The notes: generated by a model not told the origin, from the letters alone. A stretch of DNA of 64,000 nucleotides from Streptomyces sp. PsTaAH-137 (GCF_003259365.1 NZ_QLLY01000001.1:496001-560000); one strand, 5' to 3'; counted from the stretch's first letter, positions 8,473 through 17,152 are shown. Numbers and translations: made by a program.

Positions 8473-9627
8473 TCAGTCGGTGGCGCCGTTCCGTTGACCG
8501 GGGAGCCGTGCCTCGGCCGCGTCGAGAGCGCGGCGCACGGCGCCCAGGGCCACGCCCTCGCGGCCGAGCGTGCTGATCGCGAGGCGCGGCACGTGGAGGG
8601 TGAGCGGTCCGAGGTGCGCGGACAGGAGAGTGGCCAGGGAGTCGCCGACGGGCGCCAACGGTCCTGACAGGACGACGAGTTCGGGGTCGAGGGCGAGGAC
8701 CAGCGCGGCGACGGCCGGGGCGACACCGGCCAGGAACCGGTCGAGCACGTCGAGCGCTCCCGCTTCACCGGTGCGCACGGCCCGGGCCAGCGCGTCCGTC
8801 GCCGACTCGCCCGGCAATCGTTCACCGGCCCGGTCGAACCCCTTCTTCACCTGCTCCAGGCCGAGTTGGGGCAGGTAGCCGAGTTCGCCCGCGCCGCCGC
8901 GACGGCCCCGGTGCAGCCGGCCGTCGATCATCAGGCCGCAGGAGATGCGCGGCCCGAGCAGGACGCAGGCCACGTCGTCGGCCAGCTGCGCGGTACCGCG
9001 CCAGTGCTCGGCGAGGACCGCGAGGTTCACATCGTTCTCGACGAGGATCCGGCCCGTTCCGGGGAAGTCGTCCGCGAGCCGCCGTGCCAGATCCAGATCG
9101 GTCCAGTCCGGCACGATCACCGAGCGGATCCGCCCGGTCTCGCCGACCATGCCCGGCACCCCGACGCCCAGGCTCCACACGTCGTGCGGACCGAGGCCCT
9201 GCCCGGCCAGAAAGCTCCGCAGGTGACCGCGGAGCAGTTCGATCCGCTCCGCGCCCGTCGCCTCGCGGGCGATGCGGTGCCGTGCGCGGGCCACGATCTG
9301 CCCGTCGAGCCGGCCGAGCAGCAGCACGATCTCCTTGAGCCCGACGTCGACCCCGACCACGTGCCCGGCCTCGGCACGGAACCGGAACCGCCGCGCGGGC
9401 CGCCCCGGCGCCCTGCCCGTCGCCGGGACGTCCGCCTCGGCGATCCAGCCCTGCGCGGTGAGCTGTTCGACGAGCGCCTCCACGGTCGGCCGGGACAGGC
9501 CCGTGGCACCGGCGAGCCCGCTCACCGTCCGCGGGCTCTCCCGCCGCAACTCCCGCAGCACCACGGAGCTGTTGAGATCGCGCAGCGCCGCGAGGTCGTG
9601 TCCTCGCGACCGGTCGTGCACCGCCAC
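8473..9627 (-). CDS. ROK family transcriptional regulator
   Basis: A 384-aa ROK (repressor/ORF/kinase) protein. An N-terminal winged helix (NSSVVLRELRRESP through SRPTVEALVEQLTAQGWI) is followed by the sugar-kinase-like actin fold (VVGVDVGLKEIVLLLG, ILVENDVNLAVLAEHW, RRGGAGELGYLP). The usual zinc motif CxCGxxGC is missing after GAGELGYLP, whereas the ROK gene at 51703-52983 keeps it. The GTG at 9627 has GGAGGGA eight bases upstream; the longer frame to 9714 lacks a site. It heads the Gfo/Idh operon and diverges from the gabT-like gene, so it probably controls one or both in response to a sugar-like ligand. Confidence 0.88.
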   Translation of the reverse strand: MAVHDRSRGHDLAALRDLNSSVVLRELRRESPRTVSGLAGATGLSRPTVEALVEQLTAQGWIAEADVPATGRAPGRPARRFRFRAEAGHVVGVDVGLKEIVLLLGRLDGQIVARARHRIAREATGAERIELLRGHLRSFLAGQGLGPHDVWSLGVGVPGMVGETGRIRSVIVPDWTDLDLARRLADDFPGTGRILVENDVNLAVLAEHWRGTAQLADDVACVLLGPRISCGLMIDGRLHRGRRGGAGELGYLPQLGLEQVKKGFDRAGERLPGESATDALARAVRTGEAGALDVLDRFLAGVAPAVAALVLALDPELVVLSGPLAPVGDSLATLLSAHLGPLTLHVPRLAISTLGREGVALGAVRRALDAAEARLPGQRNGATD

Positions 9628-9829
9628 GGATTCTCCCTCCACCGGATGGAGCACGGGTGCTCGAATACGAAGGACTCTTGCAGAACCGTCGAACCTTGGG
9701 AAGCCCACCCGCACCGAAATTACGCAGAACTCCTAGATATTGCTGGGGTGTTCATGGCGGGGGCGCACGCGCGGAAGCGCCGTCCATGACCCATTGACGC
9801 CTCTTCGGCCCGGCGTCGACGCTGGAGGC

Positions 9830-11080
9830 ATGACCCAACTGTCCGAGCACTTGCGTCAGGCCACTCCCGTCGTCGCCCAGCGAGGGGAGGGCGTCCATCT
9901 GTACGGGATCGACGGCCGCCGGTATCTGGACTTCACGGCGGGGATCGGGGTGACGAGCACCGGACACTGCCATCCACGGGTGGTGGCGGCCGCGCAGGAG
10001 CAGGTGGCCACGCTCATCCACGGCCAGTACACGACGGTGATGCATCAGCCCTTGCAGCGCCTGGTGGAGAAGCTGGGCGGCGTCCTGCCCGAGGGCCTGG
10101 ACAGCCTGTTCTTCGTCAACTCGGGCAGCGAGGCGGTGGAGGCGGCGCTGCGCCTCGCCCGGCAGGCGACCGGCCGGCCGAACATCGTGGTGGCGCACGG
10201 CGGCTTCCACGGCAGGACCGTCGCGGCGGCCTCCCTGACGACCTCCGGCACGAAGATCCGTACCGGGTTCGGCCCGCTGATGGCGGGCGTGGCCATCACG
10301 CCGTTCCCGAACGCCTTCCACTACGGCTGGGACGAGGAGACCGCGACCCGGTTCGCCCTGCGCGAGCTCGACCATCTCCTCGCCACCGTGTCGGACCCGG
10401 ACGACACCGCGGCGATCCTGGTCGAGCCGGTGCTGGGGGAGGGCGGGTACGTGCCCGCCAACTCGGCGTTCCTGCAAGGGTTGCGTGAGCGGGCCGACCG
10501 GTACGGGATCCTGCTCGTTCTCGACGAGATCCAGACCGGCGTCGGGCGCACCGGGCGCTTCTGGGGCCATGACCACTTCGGTGTCCGCCCCGACGTGCTG
10601 ATCACCGCGAAGGGGCTGGCGTCCGGGTTCCCGCTGTCGGGGATCGCGGCGTCGGGGGAGCTGATGAGCAGGGCCCGGCCGGGATCGCAGGGCGGTACGT
10701 ACGGCGGCAACGCCGTTGCCTGCGCGGCGGCCTGCGCCACGCTCGACGTCATCGAGGAGGAGTCGCTCGTCGCGAACGCCGCCGCGATGGGGGCGCGGTT
10801 GCGGGCCGGGCTCGAAGAGGTCGGGGCCAAGACGCCGGGGATCGGTGATGTACGTGGGCTCGGGCTGATGCTCGCCAGTGAGTTCGTGACGGCTGACGGT
10901 GAGCCCGACCCCGCGACGGCGCTCCGCGCGCAGCAGGCCGCCGCCGACGCCGGTCTGCTTCTGCTGACCTGCGGCCCCTGGGGGAACGTGGTCCGCATGA
11001 TCCCGGCCCTGGTCGTCTCGGAACAACAGGTGGACGAGGCACTGTCCTTGTGGACCTCGGCGGTCGCGACGGCTGCGTAG
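9830..11080 (+). CDS. gabT: 4-aminobutyrate-type class III aminotransferase
   Basis: A 416-aa PLP-dependent aspartate aminotransferase superfamily member, class III. It would transfer an amino group from GABA or a similar omega-amino acid to 2-oxoglutarate. Seen: NSGSEAVEAALRLAR, GGFHGRT, VEPVLGEGGY, Asp232 in LDEIQTGVGRTG (pyridine-nitrogen contact) and the Schiff-base Lys261 in ITAKGLASGFPL. The ATG at 9830 is odd: GGAGG ends at 9828, one base before it, too close for normal pairing, but no better in-frame start exists. A succinate-semialdehyde-type dehydrogenase follows 240 bases later, supporting a GABA-degradation pair. Ornithine or acetylornithine aminotransferase is the main alternative. 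Confidence 0.82.
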   Translation: MTQLSEHLRQATPVVAQRGEGVHLYGIDGRRYLDFTAGIGVTSTGHCHPRVVAAAQEQVATLIHGQYTTVMHQPLQRLVEKLGGVLPEGLDSLFFVNSGSEAVEAALRLARQATGRPNIVVAHGGFHGRTVAAASLTTSGTKIRTGFGPLMAGVAITPFPNAFHYGWDEETATRFALRELDHLLATVSDPDDTAAILVEPVLGEGGYVPANSAFLQGLRERADRYGILLVLDEIQTGVGRTGRFWGHDHFGVRPDVLITAKGLASGFPLSGIAASGELMSRARPGSQGGTYGGNAVACAAACATLDVIEEESLVANAAAMGARLRAGLEEVGAKTPGIGDVRGLGLMLASEFVTADGEPDPATALRAQQAAADAGLLLLTCGPWGNVVRMIPALVVSEQQVDEALSLWTSAVATAA

Positions 11081-11110
11081 GTTCTTCGAGCGCGCCCCGG
11101 TGGCCGCTTC

Positions 11111-11202
11111 TCGCGCAGTTCCCCGCGCCCCTGAAGCGAGCTCCGCTCGCTCAGGGGAAGGCGCGCGAAGCGCGGCCTTCAGGGGCGCGGGGAACTGCGC
11201 GA
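11111..11202. repeat. long palindromic repeat, second copy
   Basis: Perfect 26-base arms: the left arm begins TCGCGCAGTTCCCCGCGCCC at 11111-11136, and its inverted copy spans 11177-11202. The loop contains two further small hairpins (GAGC-TCC-GCTC and CGCGC-GAA-GCGCG). It lies directly after the aminotransferase gene and could end its transcript, separating it from the dehydrogenase. It belongs to the same repeat family as 6254-6322. Confidence 0.85.
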
Positions 11203-11240
11203 GCAACCACGACGAGACCGGCACCCGACGACGCACAGGT

Positions 11241-11274
11241 CTTGAGGGGCGCGGGGAACTGCGCGACCAGCCCC
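11241..11274. repeat. half-copy of the palindromic repeat
   Basis: A lone right arm (GAGGGGCGCGGGGAACTGCG and onward through CGACCAGCCCC) that matches the right arm and flank at 6303-6332 almost exactly, including the CGACCAGCCCC flank that the full copy at 11111-11202 lacks. It can pair with the left arm at 11111, giving two alternative hairpins. No gene is supported in 11081-11320. Confidence 0.7.
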
Positions 11275-11320
11275 CGCGCACCAGCAGCCACCCACCCCAC
11301 CCCAGAAAGGAGCCCCCGCC

Positions 11321-12781
11321 ATGACCACGCCCCCCGTCATCGCAGCCGTACCGAAGAACCTCCACATCGACGGCGCCTGGCAGCCCGCGGCAGCGCCCCG
11401 CACGATGCCCGTCGACAACCCCGCGACCAGCACCACCCTCTGCCACGTCGCGGACGCCGGCCCCGAAGACGCCGCCCTCGCCCTCGCAGCGGCCACAAAA
11501 GCCCAGCGCAGCTGGGCCGCCACAGCCCCCCGAGAACGCTCCGAGATCCTGCGCCGAGCCCACGAGATCATCCTGGAGCGCACCGAGGACCTGGCCCTCC
11601 TGATGACCCTGGAGATGGGCAAACCCCTCGCGGAGGCCCGCGGAGAAGTGGCGTACGCGGCGGAGTTCTTCCGCTGGTTCGCCGAGGAGGCGGTCCGCGT
11701 CGACGGCGGCTACGCGACCAGCCCCGACGGCCGCAACCGCCACCTGGTGCTGCGCCAGCCCGTCGGCCCGTGTCTGCTGATCACCCCCTGGAACTTCCCG
11801 CTCGCCATGGGCACCCGCAAGATCGGCCCCGCCGTCGCCGCGGGCTGCACGATGATCCTCAAGCCGGCCCCGCAGACCCCGCTGTCCACCCTCGCCCTGA
11901 CCGGCATCCTCGCCGAGGCGGGTCTGCCCCCGGGCGTCCTGAACGTCCTGACCACCTCCGACGCGGCCGCGGTGGTCGAGCCCCTGCTGCGCGGCGGCGG
12001 CATCCGCAAACTCTCCTTCACCGGCTCCACCCAGGTGGGCCGCATCCTGTTCGCCCAGTGCGCCGACACCGTCGTCCGCACCTCGCTCGAACTCGGCGGC
12101 AACGCACCGCTGATCGTGTTCGAGGACGCCGACCTGGACGCCGCCGTGAACGGCGCGATGGTCGCCAAGATGCGGAACATGGGGGAGGCCTGCACCGCGG
12201 CCAACCGCATCTACGTCCACACGGCCGTCGCCGAGGAGTTCGCCGCCCGACTCACGTCCCGTATGGCCGCCCTGAACGTCGGCGACGGCACCGCCCCCGG
12301 CACCGACGTCGGCCCCCTCATCGACGGCGCGGGCCGCGACAAGGTCGTCCGGCTCGTGCGCGACGCGGTCGAGCGCGGCGCGAAGGTCCTCACCGGTGGC
12401 GAAGTACCCACCGGCGAAGGGAACTTCTACCCGCCGACCGTGCTCGCCGGGGTTTCCCGCGACGCCGACCTCACCACCACGGAGGTCTTCGGCCCGGTCG
12501 CCGCGCTGTTCACCTTCGAGGACGAGGACGACGTCGTACGCGTCGCCAACGACACCGAGTGGGGCCTGGTCAGTTACGTCTTCACGCGCGACCTGGACCG
12601 GGCGCTGCGCGTCGGTGAGGCGCTGGAGACCGGCATGGTCGGCATCAACACCGGCCTCGTCTCCAACCCGGCCGCGCCCTTCGGCGGCGTCAAACAGTCC
12701 GGCCTGGGCCGCGAGGGCGGACGGGTCGGCATCGAGGAGTTCCTGGAGTACAAGTACCTGGCGATCCCGACCGGCCGGTAG
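11321..12781 (+). CDS. gabD: succinate-semialdehyde-type aldehyde dehydrogenase
   Basis: A 486-aa NAD(P)-dependent aldehyde dehydrogenase. It would oxidise succinate semialdehyde, the product of GABA transamination, to succinate. Seen: the cofactor-loop segment ITPWNFPLAMGTRKIGPAVAAG, LSFTGSTQVGR, catalytic Glu257 in LELGGNAP and nucleophile Cys291 in MGEACTAANR. The ATG at 11321 has AAAGGAG upstream at normal spacing. It follows the aminotransferase across a repeat-filled 240-base gap and converges on the cupin pair 10 bases later. Other aldehyde substrates of the same family are possible; the pairing is the main argument for this one. Confidence 0.85.
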   Translation: MTTPPVIAAVPKNLHIDGAWQPAAAPRTMPVDNPATSTTLCHVADAGPEDAALALAAATKAQRSWAATAPRERSEILRRAHEIILERTEDLALLMTLEMGKPLAEARGEVAYAAEFFRWFAEEAVRVDGGYATSPDGRNRHLVLRQPVGPCLLITPWNFPLAMGTRKIGPAVAAGCTMILKPAPQTPLSTLALTGILAEAGLPPGVLNVLTTSDAAAVVEPLLRGGGIRKLSFTGSTQVGRILFAQCADTVVRTSLELGGNAPLIVFEDADLDAAVNGAMVAKMRNMGEACTAANRIYVHTAVAEEFAARLTSRMAALNVGDGTAPGTDVGPLIDGAGRDKVVRLVRDAVERGAKVLTGGEVPTGEGNFYPPTVLAGVSRDADLTTTEVFGPVAALFTFEDEDDVVRVANDTEWGLVSYVFTRDLDRALRVGEALETGMVGINTGLVSNPAAPFGGVKQSGLGREGGRVGIEEFLEYKYLAIPTGR

Positions 12782-12791
12782 CCCGGGCGGA

Positions 12792-13970
12792 TCACAGCCG
12801 TTCCACCGCCCGGAACCCGGCGAGGCGGGACAGCAACGAGCGGGCGGGCGGCGCGAGTTCGCCCACGAGTACGGTTTCGCCCGCGTTCAACAGGCCGATG
12901 ACGGCGGAGAGTTCGGGTGCGGACAGGTCCGTCTCCAGGACATGCCCGCAGGCCGCCACGAGCTGACGTCCGCCGACCTCGGACCACAGCACACGCTCGG
13001 TCGCCCGCACCGCGTCGTCGTCGGTGAAGTAGCCGGGACGCGCGGGCGGCGGCACCGGGTCGAGGCCGCCGTTGGTGGCCTGGAGCAGCGCCTCGCGGGC
13101 CACCCGGCGCTCCAGGGCCGCGGGCCGCGCCGCCTGCCGGAAGTGGTCCAGCGCCGCCGCGAGCACCGGCGGCAGCCCGGCGGACAGATCGTCCGGCGGA
13201 TCGCCGTCCGGTACGTGGATGCCGTCACCGCCCCACCCCTCCTGCGGGGAGACCGGGTTCGGCCCCGGCGCGAGCAGCGACGGCAGCCCGGTGCCGTGCC
13301 GCGTCGGCTCGCGGGGAATGCCGATGTGCACGCTCGCCGTCGCCCCGGAGGCGTCCGGGACGGGAGCCGCCGTGAGCCGGTGCCCCGCAGGCCAGTACAC
13401 GAGATCGCCGGGGACCGCCTCCGCCGTCCCCTCCTGCCCGTCGGGGCCGAGCCGCAGCCGCCGGGCGCCCAGGGCCACGTACAGGAAGCCCGCGCCGCGC
13501 CGGACGCCCGACGGGCCGGGCGGGCGGGAGCCGTGGAGCAGGGTCGTCGTCGCGCCGGCGCTCGGCTGGCCCACGTGCTCCCACAGGCCCGTGAGGAAGT
13601 CCCGCTCCCGTGCCCACAGCGGGTGGTGGGCGGAGTGCAGGCACAGGACCACGAGCGAGAACGATTCTCCGCCGAGCTGTCCCGTCACCCGGCGGTGGTA
13701 GGCGCCGAAAGAGGCGTCCTCGGGCCGGGGCAGCAGATCCCCGGGATCGACGAGGTGACGCTGTCCCGCGCTGAACCGGATCCGGTGCGCGGCGCCGGAC
13801 CGCTGCGCCGCGATGACGGCGCTCTCGAAGAGTTCGTTCGTGTCGAACGGGGGCCGGGGCAGTCCCGAGCCACGGATCAGGACGGGGCGCCGGTCCCAGT
13901 ACTCGGCGGCGAAGCGGGGCCAGTCCAGCGTGTCGAGGATGTCCAGGGGCGCCGGGGAGCGCGGATTCAT
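12792..13970 (-). CDS. cupin/JmjC-like protein, metal motif apparently lost
   Basis: A 392-aa protein that looks like the ribosomal-oxygenase-type cupin_4/JmjC family. There is an N-terminal FAAEYWDRRPVLIRG segment, a jelly roll with HHPLWARERDFLTGLWEHVG and PGDLVYWPAGH, and a C-terminal winged-helix-like part (LSAPELSAVIGLLNAGETVLVG). Where catalytic members carry the Fe(II) motif HxD (…PHYDDHDVF…), this sequence reads GVRRGAGFLYVALG, so two of the three usual ligands seem absent. It overlaps the upstream paralogue by four bases (ATGA). It may be a non-enzymatic or peptide-binding relative; hydroxylase activity should not be assumed. Confidence 0.7.
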   Translation of the reverse strand: MNPRSPAPLDILDTLDWPRFAAEYWDRRPVLIRGSGLPRPPFDTNELFESAVIAAQRSGAAHRIRFSAGQRHLVDPGDLLPRPEDASFGAYHRRVTGQLGGESFSLVVLCLHSAHHPLWARERDFLTGLWEHVGQPSAGATTTLLHGSRPPGPSGVRRGAGFLYVALGARRLRLGPDGQEGTAEAVPGDLVYWPAGHRLTAAPVPDASGATASVHIGIPREPTRHGTGLPSLLAPGPNPVSPQEGWGGDGIHVPDGDPPDDLSAGLPPVLAAALDHFRQAARPAALERRVAREALLQATNGGLDPVPPPARPGYFTDDDAVRATERVLWSEVGGRQLVAACGHVLETDLSAPELSAVIGLLNAGETVLVGELAPPARSLLSRLAGFRAVERL

Positions 13971-15217
13971 GAGCGGCGCTCCGGGCGGTCCGGTGCCGCC
14001 GTCACGGCCCGGGCGCGGTACGCCTCGCCGAGCAGGGAGAGCAGTTCGGGGTCGTCGGCCGAGGTGCGGGCCGCGTGGGCCAGTTCCGCGACGGTGACCG
14101 CGCGGGGCGCGCTGCGCAGCCGGGCGAGGACGGCGTCGGCGCCGGCCGGGCGCGCCTCCCAGGCATGGCCGTTCGCCGCCCACACCGTGGGGCCGCCCTC
14201 GCGGGGAAGCCGGACGATCTCGGCGGCACGTCGTAATCGGTGCCGGGGTGTGAACCGGACGGCGGCGCGCCGCGGCGGCGCCGGGTCCAGACCGGCCGCG
14301 GAGCGCAGCGCCGCCCAGCGCATCAGCAGGGCCCGCTCGGGGCCGGGACCGTCGAGGGTGTCCGTGAGGAGGGCCACCGACGCGGCGAGCAGGGGCGGCG
14401 CGCTGAGCCGGCCGTCGGGGGCCGACGGCATCGGGTGCGGCAGGGTGAGCTGCCCGTCCGGGTGGTCGGGGCGCTCGCGCACCAGGTCGCGCATCAGGTC
14501 CGCGAGGACGTCGGCGACGAGCGGCAGCGCCGAGGTGGTCCGCGCGGGAACGCTCAGCCGCAGTGTGGTGCACCGGCCCGGCCGATGGTCGAGATGGCTG
14601 CCGCCGGCCGGCCAGTGGACCATGTCGCCCGCGCGGGCCCGCAGGGCGTACTCGGTGCCGGTGTGCTCGGGGCGCACCCGTACCGTCAGCTCCCCGTCGA
14701 GCACCCAGGTCAGCGCGGCCGCGTCGGTCCGGGCCGCGGCGTCCTCCACGGAGTGGTGCCGGTCGCCGACGGCCAGCTCGGCCGTGACGGGCAGCGGGGC
14801 CTGCCCGACGTGCCGCCACAGCTCCGCGAGCACGTCCCGCACCCGCGACCAGAGCGCGAAGTCATGGCTGAGCGGATCGGCGACCGTGAGCAGCCAGCCG
14901 TCACCGGCGAGCCGGGGCTCCCGCGCGAGACGCTCGGCGTAACCGGCCGGATCCGGGTCGCCGGGGCCCGGCAGCAGCGGGCCCGGGTCCCGCAGCCAGC
15001 CGTCCGCCGTCGCCAGGCGCACCCGCCGGGGCGGGGCCGCCGCGATCGCGGCCCGGACCAGCGCGTGGGCGTCGGCCGGGCCGAGGCCCAGCGGCCGGAC
15101 GCCGGGGACCACCACCGGCTCCCTCGCCCAGTGGACCTGCGCGAAGCGCCGCCAGTCCTGACCGGGGGCGGAGCCGGACGGGTCGTGGCCTGGTGCGGGC
15201 GCTGCGCTGGCGTTCAT
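13967..15217 (-). CDS. cupin/JmjC-like protein, paralogue
   Basis: A 416-aa protein with the same architecture as the next gene: FAQVHWAREPVVVPG, SHDFALWSRVRDVLAELWRH, a jelly-roll strand pair (TWVLDGELTVRV, AGDMVHWPAGGSH) and a C-terminal winged helix (ANGHAWEARPAG through AELAHAARTS). In the position of the HxD iron motif it reads ARTDAAAL, so the first ligand is missing here too. The ATG at 15217 has AGGAG about 12 bases upstream, a slightly long spacing. A candidate promoter lies 50-80 bases upstream. The two genes form a tight operon; no peptide precursor gene was found beside them. Confidence 0.7.
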   Translation of the reverse strand: MNASAAPAPGHDPSGSAPGQDWRRFAQVHWAREPVVVPGVRPLGLGPADAHALVRAAIAAAPPRRVRLATADGWLRDPGPLLPGPGDPDPAGYAERLAREPRLAGDGWLLTVADPLSHDFALWSRVRDVLAELWRHVGQAPLPVTAELAVGDRHHSVEDAAARTDAAALTWVLDGELTVRVRPEHTGTEYALRARAGDMVHWPAGGSHLDHRPGRCTTLRLSVPARTTSALPLVADVLADLMRDLVRERPDHPDGQLTLPHPMPSAPDGRLSAPPLLAASVALLTDTLDGPGPERALLMRWAALRSAAGLDPAPPRRAAVRFTPRHRLRRAAEIVRLPREGGPTVWAANGHAWEARPAGADAVLARLRSAPRAVTVAELAHAARTSADDPELLSLLGEAYRARAVTAAPDRPERRS

Positions 15218-15269
15218 CGGGTCCGGGGGCTCCTGAGTCCCTCGCCAAGGGGGTTCGACGGGCCCCGCG

Positions 15270-15299
15270 ACCTTGTCAGAGCGTTTCCCGCCCCGTCAA
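15270..15299 (-). promoter_or_regulatory. candidate promoter of the cupin pair
   Basis: On the minus strand, TTGACG (15299-15294) and CAAGGT (15275-15270) are separated by 18 bases, a reasonable vegetative -35/-10 pair. The predicted transcript start is about 45 bases before the ATG at 15217. The assignment rests on pattern alone. The remaining gap 15300-15412 shows no convincing gene. Confidence 0.4.
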
Positions 15300-15412
15300 C
15301 GCCTTAGGGAGAAGCTGTGAACATTTGGCGCAGAACAGCCGCGATGCCCCACATGTCCCACTGGCCTCGTACGGCTTCGGAGATCTCACAGGCACGACAG
15401 ACCTCACGGGCC

Positions 15413-16642
15413 TCAGACGGCGCTGCCGGCCTTCCAGTCCGCCCACGAGAGGTTCCAGCCGTTGAGTCCGTTGGACGGGTCGACGGTCTCCTCGCCGGAC
15501 CGGCGCACCTCGACGACATCGCCGACCATCGAGCTCTTGTAGAACTTCGCCCCGGGCGTCGAGGCGTCGTCCGCGCCCTGCGTGTCGCGCAGCCCGATAC
15601 AGCCGTGACTGGTGTTGCTGGTGCCGAAGATCGACGAGGACGCCCAGTAGTTGCCGTGGATGAACGTGCCGGACGTGGTGAGCCGCTGCGCGTGCGGTAC
15701 GTCGTCGATGTCGTACTCGTCGCCGAGGCCCACGGTCGTGGAGTCCATCCGGGTCTCCTCGAACCGCTCGGAGACGACCATCTTCCCCGCCCAGGTCTCG
15801 TGGCCGGAGTCGCCGCCCGTGACGGCGTAGGTGGCGATCTCGGTCCCGTCGCGGGACACGGTCATCGACTTCTTGCTGAGGTCGACGACGCTGATCTGCT
15901 TGCGCCCGATGAGGAAGGTGACGTCCTTGTCCTGCGTGCCGTACACCCCGTCGGCGCCCTCGACGTCCTTGAGCCGGAGCCGCAGCGTGATCTTTGTGCC
16001 CGCGGCCCAGTACGTCTCGGGCCGGAAGTCGAGCCGGGTGTCGCTGAACCAGTGACCGACGATCTCCACGTCGGGGTCGGCGGTCACGGTGACCGCCTTC
16101 TGGACGGCGGCGCGGTCGGTGACGGCCTTGGTGAAGTTGAGCGAGACGGGCATGCCGACCCCCGAGGTGGAGCCGTCCTCGGGGGTGAAGTACCCGACGA
16201 AGGTCGCGCTCGGCTTTTTGGTCGTGAAGCGGGAGGTGTGCGCCGTGCCGGAGCCGTCCACCTCGGCCGTCACGGTGTAGCCGGTCCCCGAGGAGGGGTT
16301 CGTGCTGGAGGTCCATTCGGTGCGGCCGTCGTTGTACGTGCCCTTGAGCGCGTCGCCGCCGTCCGCGGTGACCCGCACCGCGGAGAGCGTCCCGCCGGAC
16401 ACGGCCACGGTGACCGGGCCGGTGAAGTCGGCCGACGTCGCCCCGCTCGCCGGGGTCACGGTGACGCTCGCCCTGCTCGTGGCGGTGGCCGATCCGGCTG
16501 CCGCCCCCGATCCGGACTTCGCCCCGGCCGCGCCGGCGCAGCCCGCGACGGTCAGCAGGGAGGCCGCGCCCAGTGTGGACAGCAGCCCCCTCCGCGACCA
16601 GTGGTCGGTCCCGGTTGCTATTCGGTCCTGAGAGTCGCCCAC
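15413..16642 (-). CDS. L,D-transpeptidase lipoprotein (YkuD)
   Basis: A 409-aa exported cell-wall enzyme that would make 3-3 peptidoglycan cross-links. Seen: a Tat-like SRRGLLSTLGAASLL signal with lipobox TVAGC (lipid Cys35), a Ser/Thr/Ala linker, two Ig-like domains (about 65-150 and 150-245), then the YkuD domain with His346 and Cys348 in SHGCIGLRD. This domain order is the actinobacterial LdtMt2 type. I start it at GTG 16642 because AGGAAGG lies seven bases upstream; ATG codons at 16678 and 16663 have no site. It is transcribed alone. Confidence 0.92.
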   Translation of the reverse strand: MGDSQDRIATGTDHWSRRGLLSTLGAASLLTVAGCAGAAGAKSGSGAAAGSATATSRASVTVTPASGATSADFTGPVTVAVSGGTLSAVRVTADGGDALKGTYNDGRTEWTSSTNPSSGTGYTVTAEVDGSGTAHTSRFTTKKPSATFVGYFTPEDGSTSGVGMPVSLNFTKAVTDRAAVQKAVTVTADPDVEIVGHWFSDTRLDFRPETYWAAGTKITLRLRLKDVEGADGVYGTQDKDVTFLIGRKQISVVDLSKKSMTVSRDGTEIATYAVTGGDSGHETWAGKMVVSERFEETRMDSTTVGLGDEYDIDDVPHAQRLTTSGTFIHGNYWASSSIFGTSNTSHGCIGLRDTQGADDASTPGAKFYKSSMVGDVVEVRRSGEETVDPSNGLNGWNLSWADWKAGSAV

Positions 16643-16876
16643 GCCGCTGCCTTCCTGATCCATGTCTGGTGCACCCATGTCTGCTGCGACGGTGAATGCT
16701 GCCGCGACGACCTGGGCGGATCCTTGGAAAAAGGGCTGCTTGTCTTAATTTTCCCTATGAGGGGGGTGTGGGGTGACGCGCGGTGCCGAAGGGGCCGGAT
16801 CGCGGGGGAGGGGGCCGCGTGGAATGGTGATGGGGTGAAATGCCCTGAATGACCGCTCACTCCGGAGGAGGTCCCC

Positions 16877-16954
16877 ATGTCCTCGAAGCGCCGACGCAAA
16901 AAGAAGGCCCGCCGCAAGCATGCGGCGAACCATGGAAGTCGTCCTCAGTCCTGA
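16877..16954 (+). CDS. 50S ribosomal protein bL37-like, 25 aa
   Basis: A 25-residue, extremely basic peptide starting MSSKRRRKKKARRK and ending ANHGSRPQS. The length, the run of Lys/Arg and the ANHGxRP ending match, from memory, the small actinobacterial ribosomal protein bL37 first seen in mycobacterial ribosome structures. GGAGGAGG at 16864-16871 sits five bases before the ATG, a strong ribosome site that argues against a chance frame. It diverges from the transpeptidase gene and ends 21 bases before a convergent small gene. It is easily missed by size-limited gene callers. Confidence 0.78.
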   Translation: MSSKRRRKKKARRKHAANHGSRPQS

Positions 16955-16975
16955 GGCCGTGCGGTTTCGGGGCGG

Positions 16976-17152
16976 TCAGGCCTTCTGCACGACTCCTTCA
17001 CCGGCCGCGGCCGCCCACTCCGTCACCAGCGCCTCGTATTCCGCACGGTCGTCCGCCGTCAACTGCCCGCCGGTACGCGCCCAAAGGCCGCGAATCTGCT
17101 CGTTGACCACGTGGGCGGGACGTGCGGAACGAGGGGTAGGGGTGGAGGACAT
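16976..17152 (-). CDS. conserved-looking small hypothetical protein
   Basis: A 58-aa soluble acidic C-terminal protein (MSSTPTPRSARPAHVVNEQI … LTADDRAEYEALVTEWAAAA). There is no recognised domain; a single helical hairpin seems likely. The ATG at 17152 has no ribosome site, but TAAGCT lies seven bases upstream on the minus strand, the spacing expected of a -10 box for a leaderless transcript. Longer frames (to 17314) overlap the crotonase gene region. The function is unknown. Confidence 0.6.
   Translation of the reverse strand: MSSTPTPRSARPAHVVNEQIRGLWARTGGQLTADDRAEYEALVTEWAAAAGEGVVQKA

Noticed and set aside
9752..12220. Long open frame antisense to the gabT/gabD genes
   Set aside because: It is a shadow of G/C-rich third codon positions; it has no domains, is Gly/Arg/His-rich, and covers two clearly coding genes.
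15304..15519. Short minus frame ending in MWGIAAVLRQMFTASP, as a possible peptide precursor for the cupin pair
   Set aside because: It runs through the transpeptidase 3' end, has no ribosome site or precursor-like core, and no RiPP enzyme motif is present nearby.
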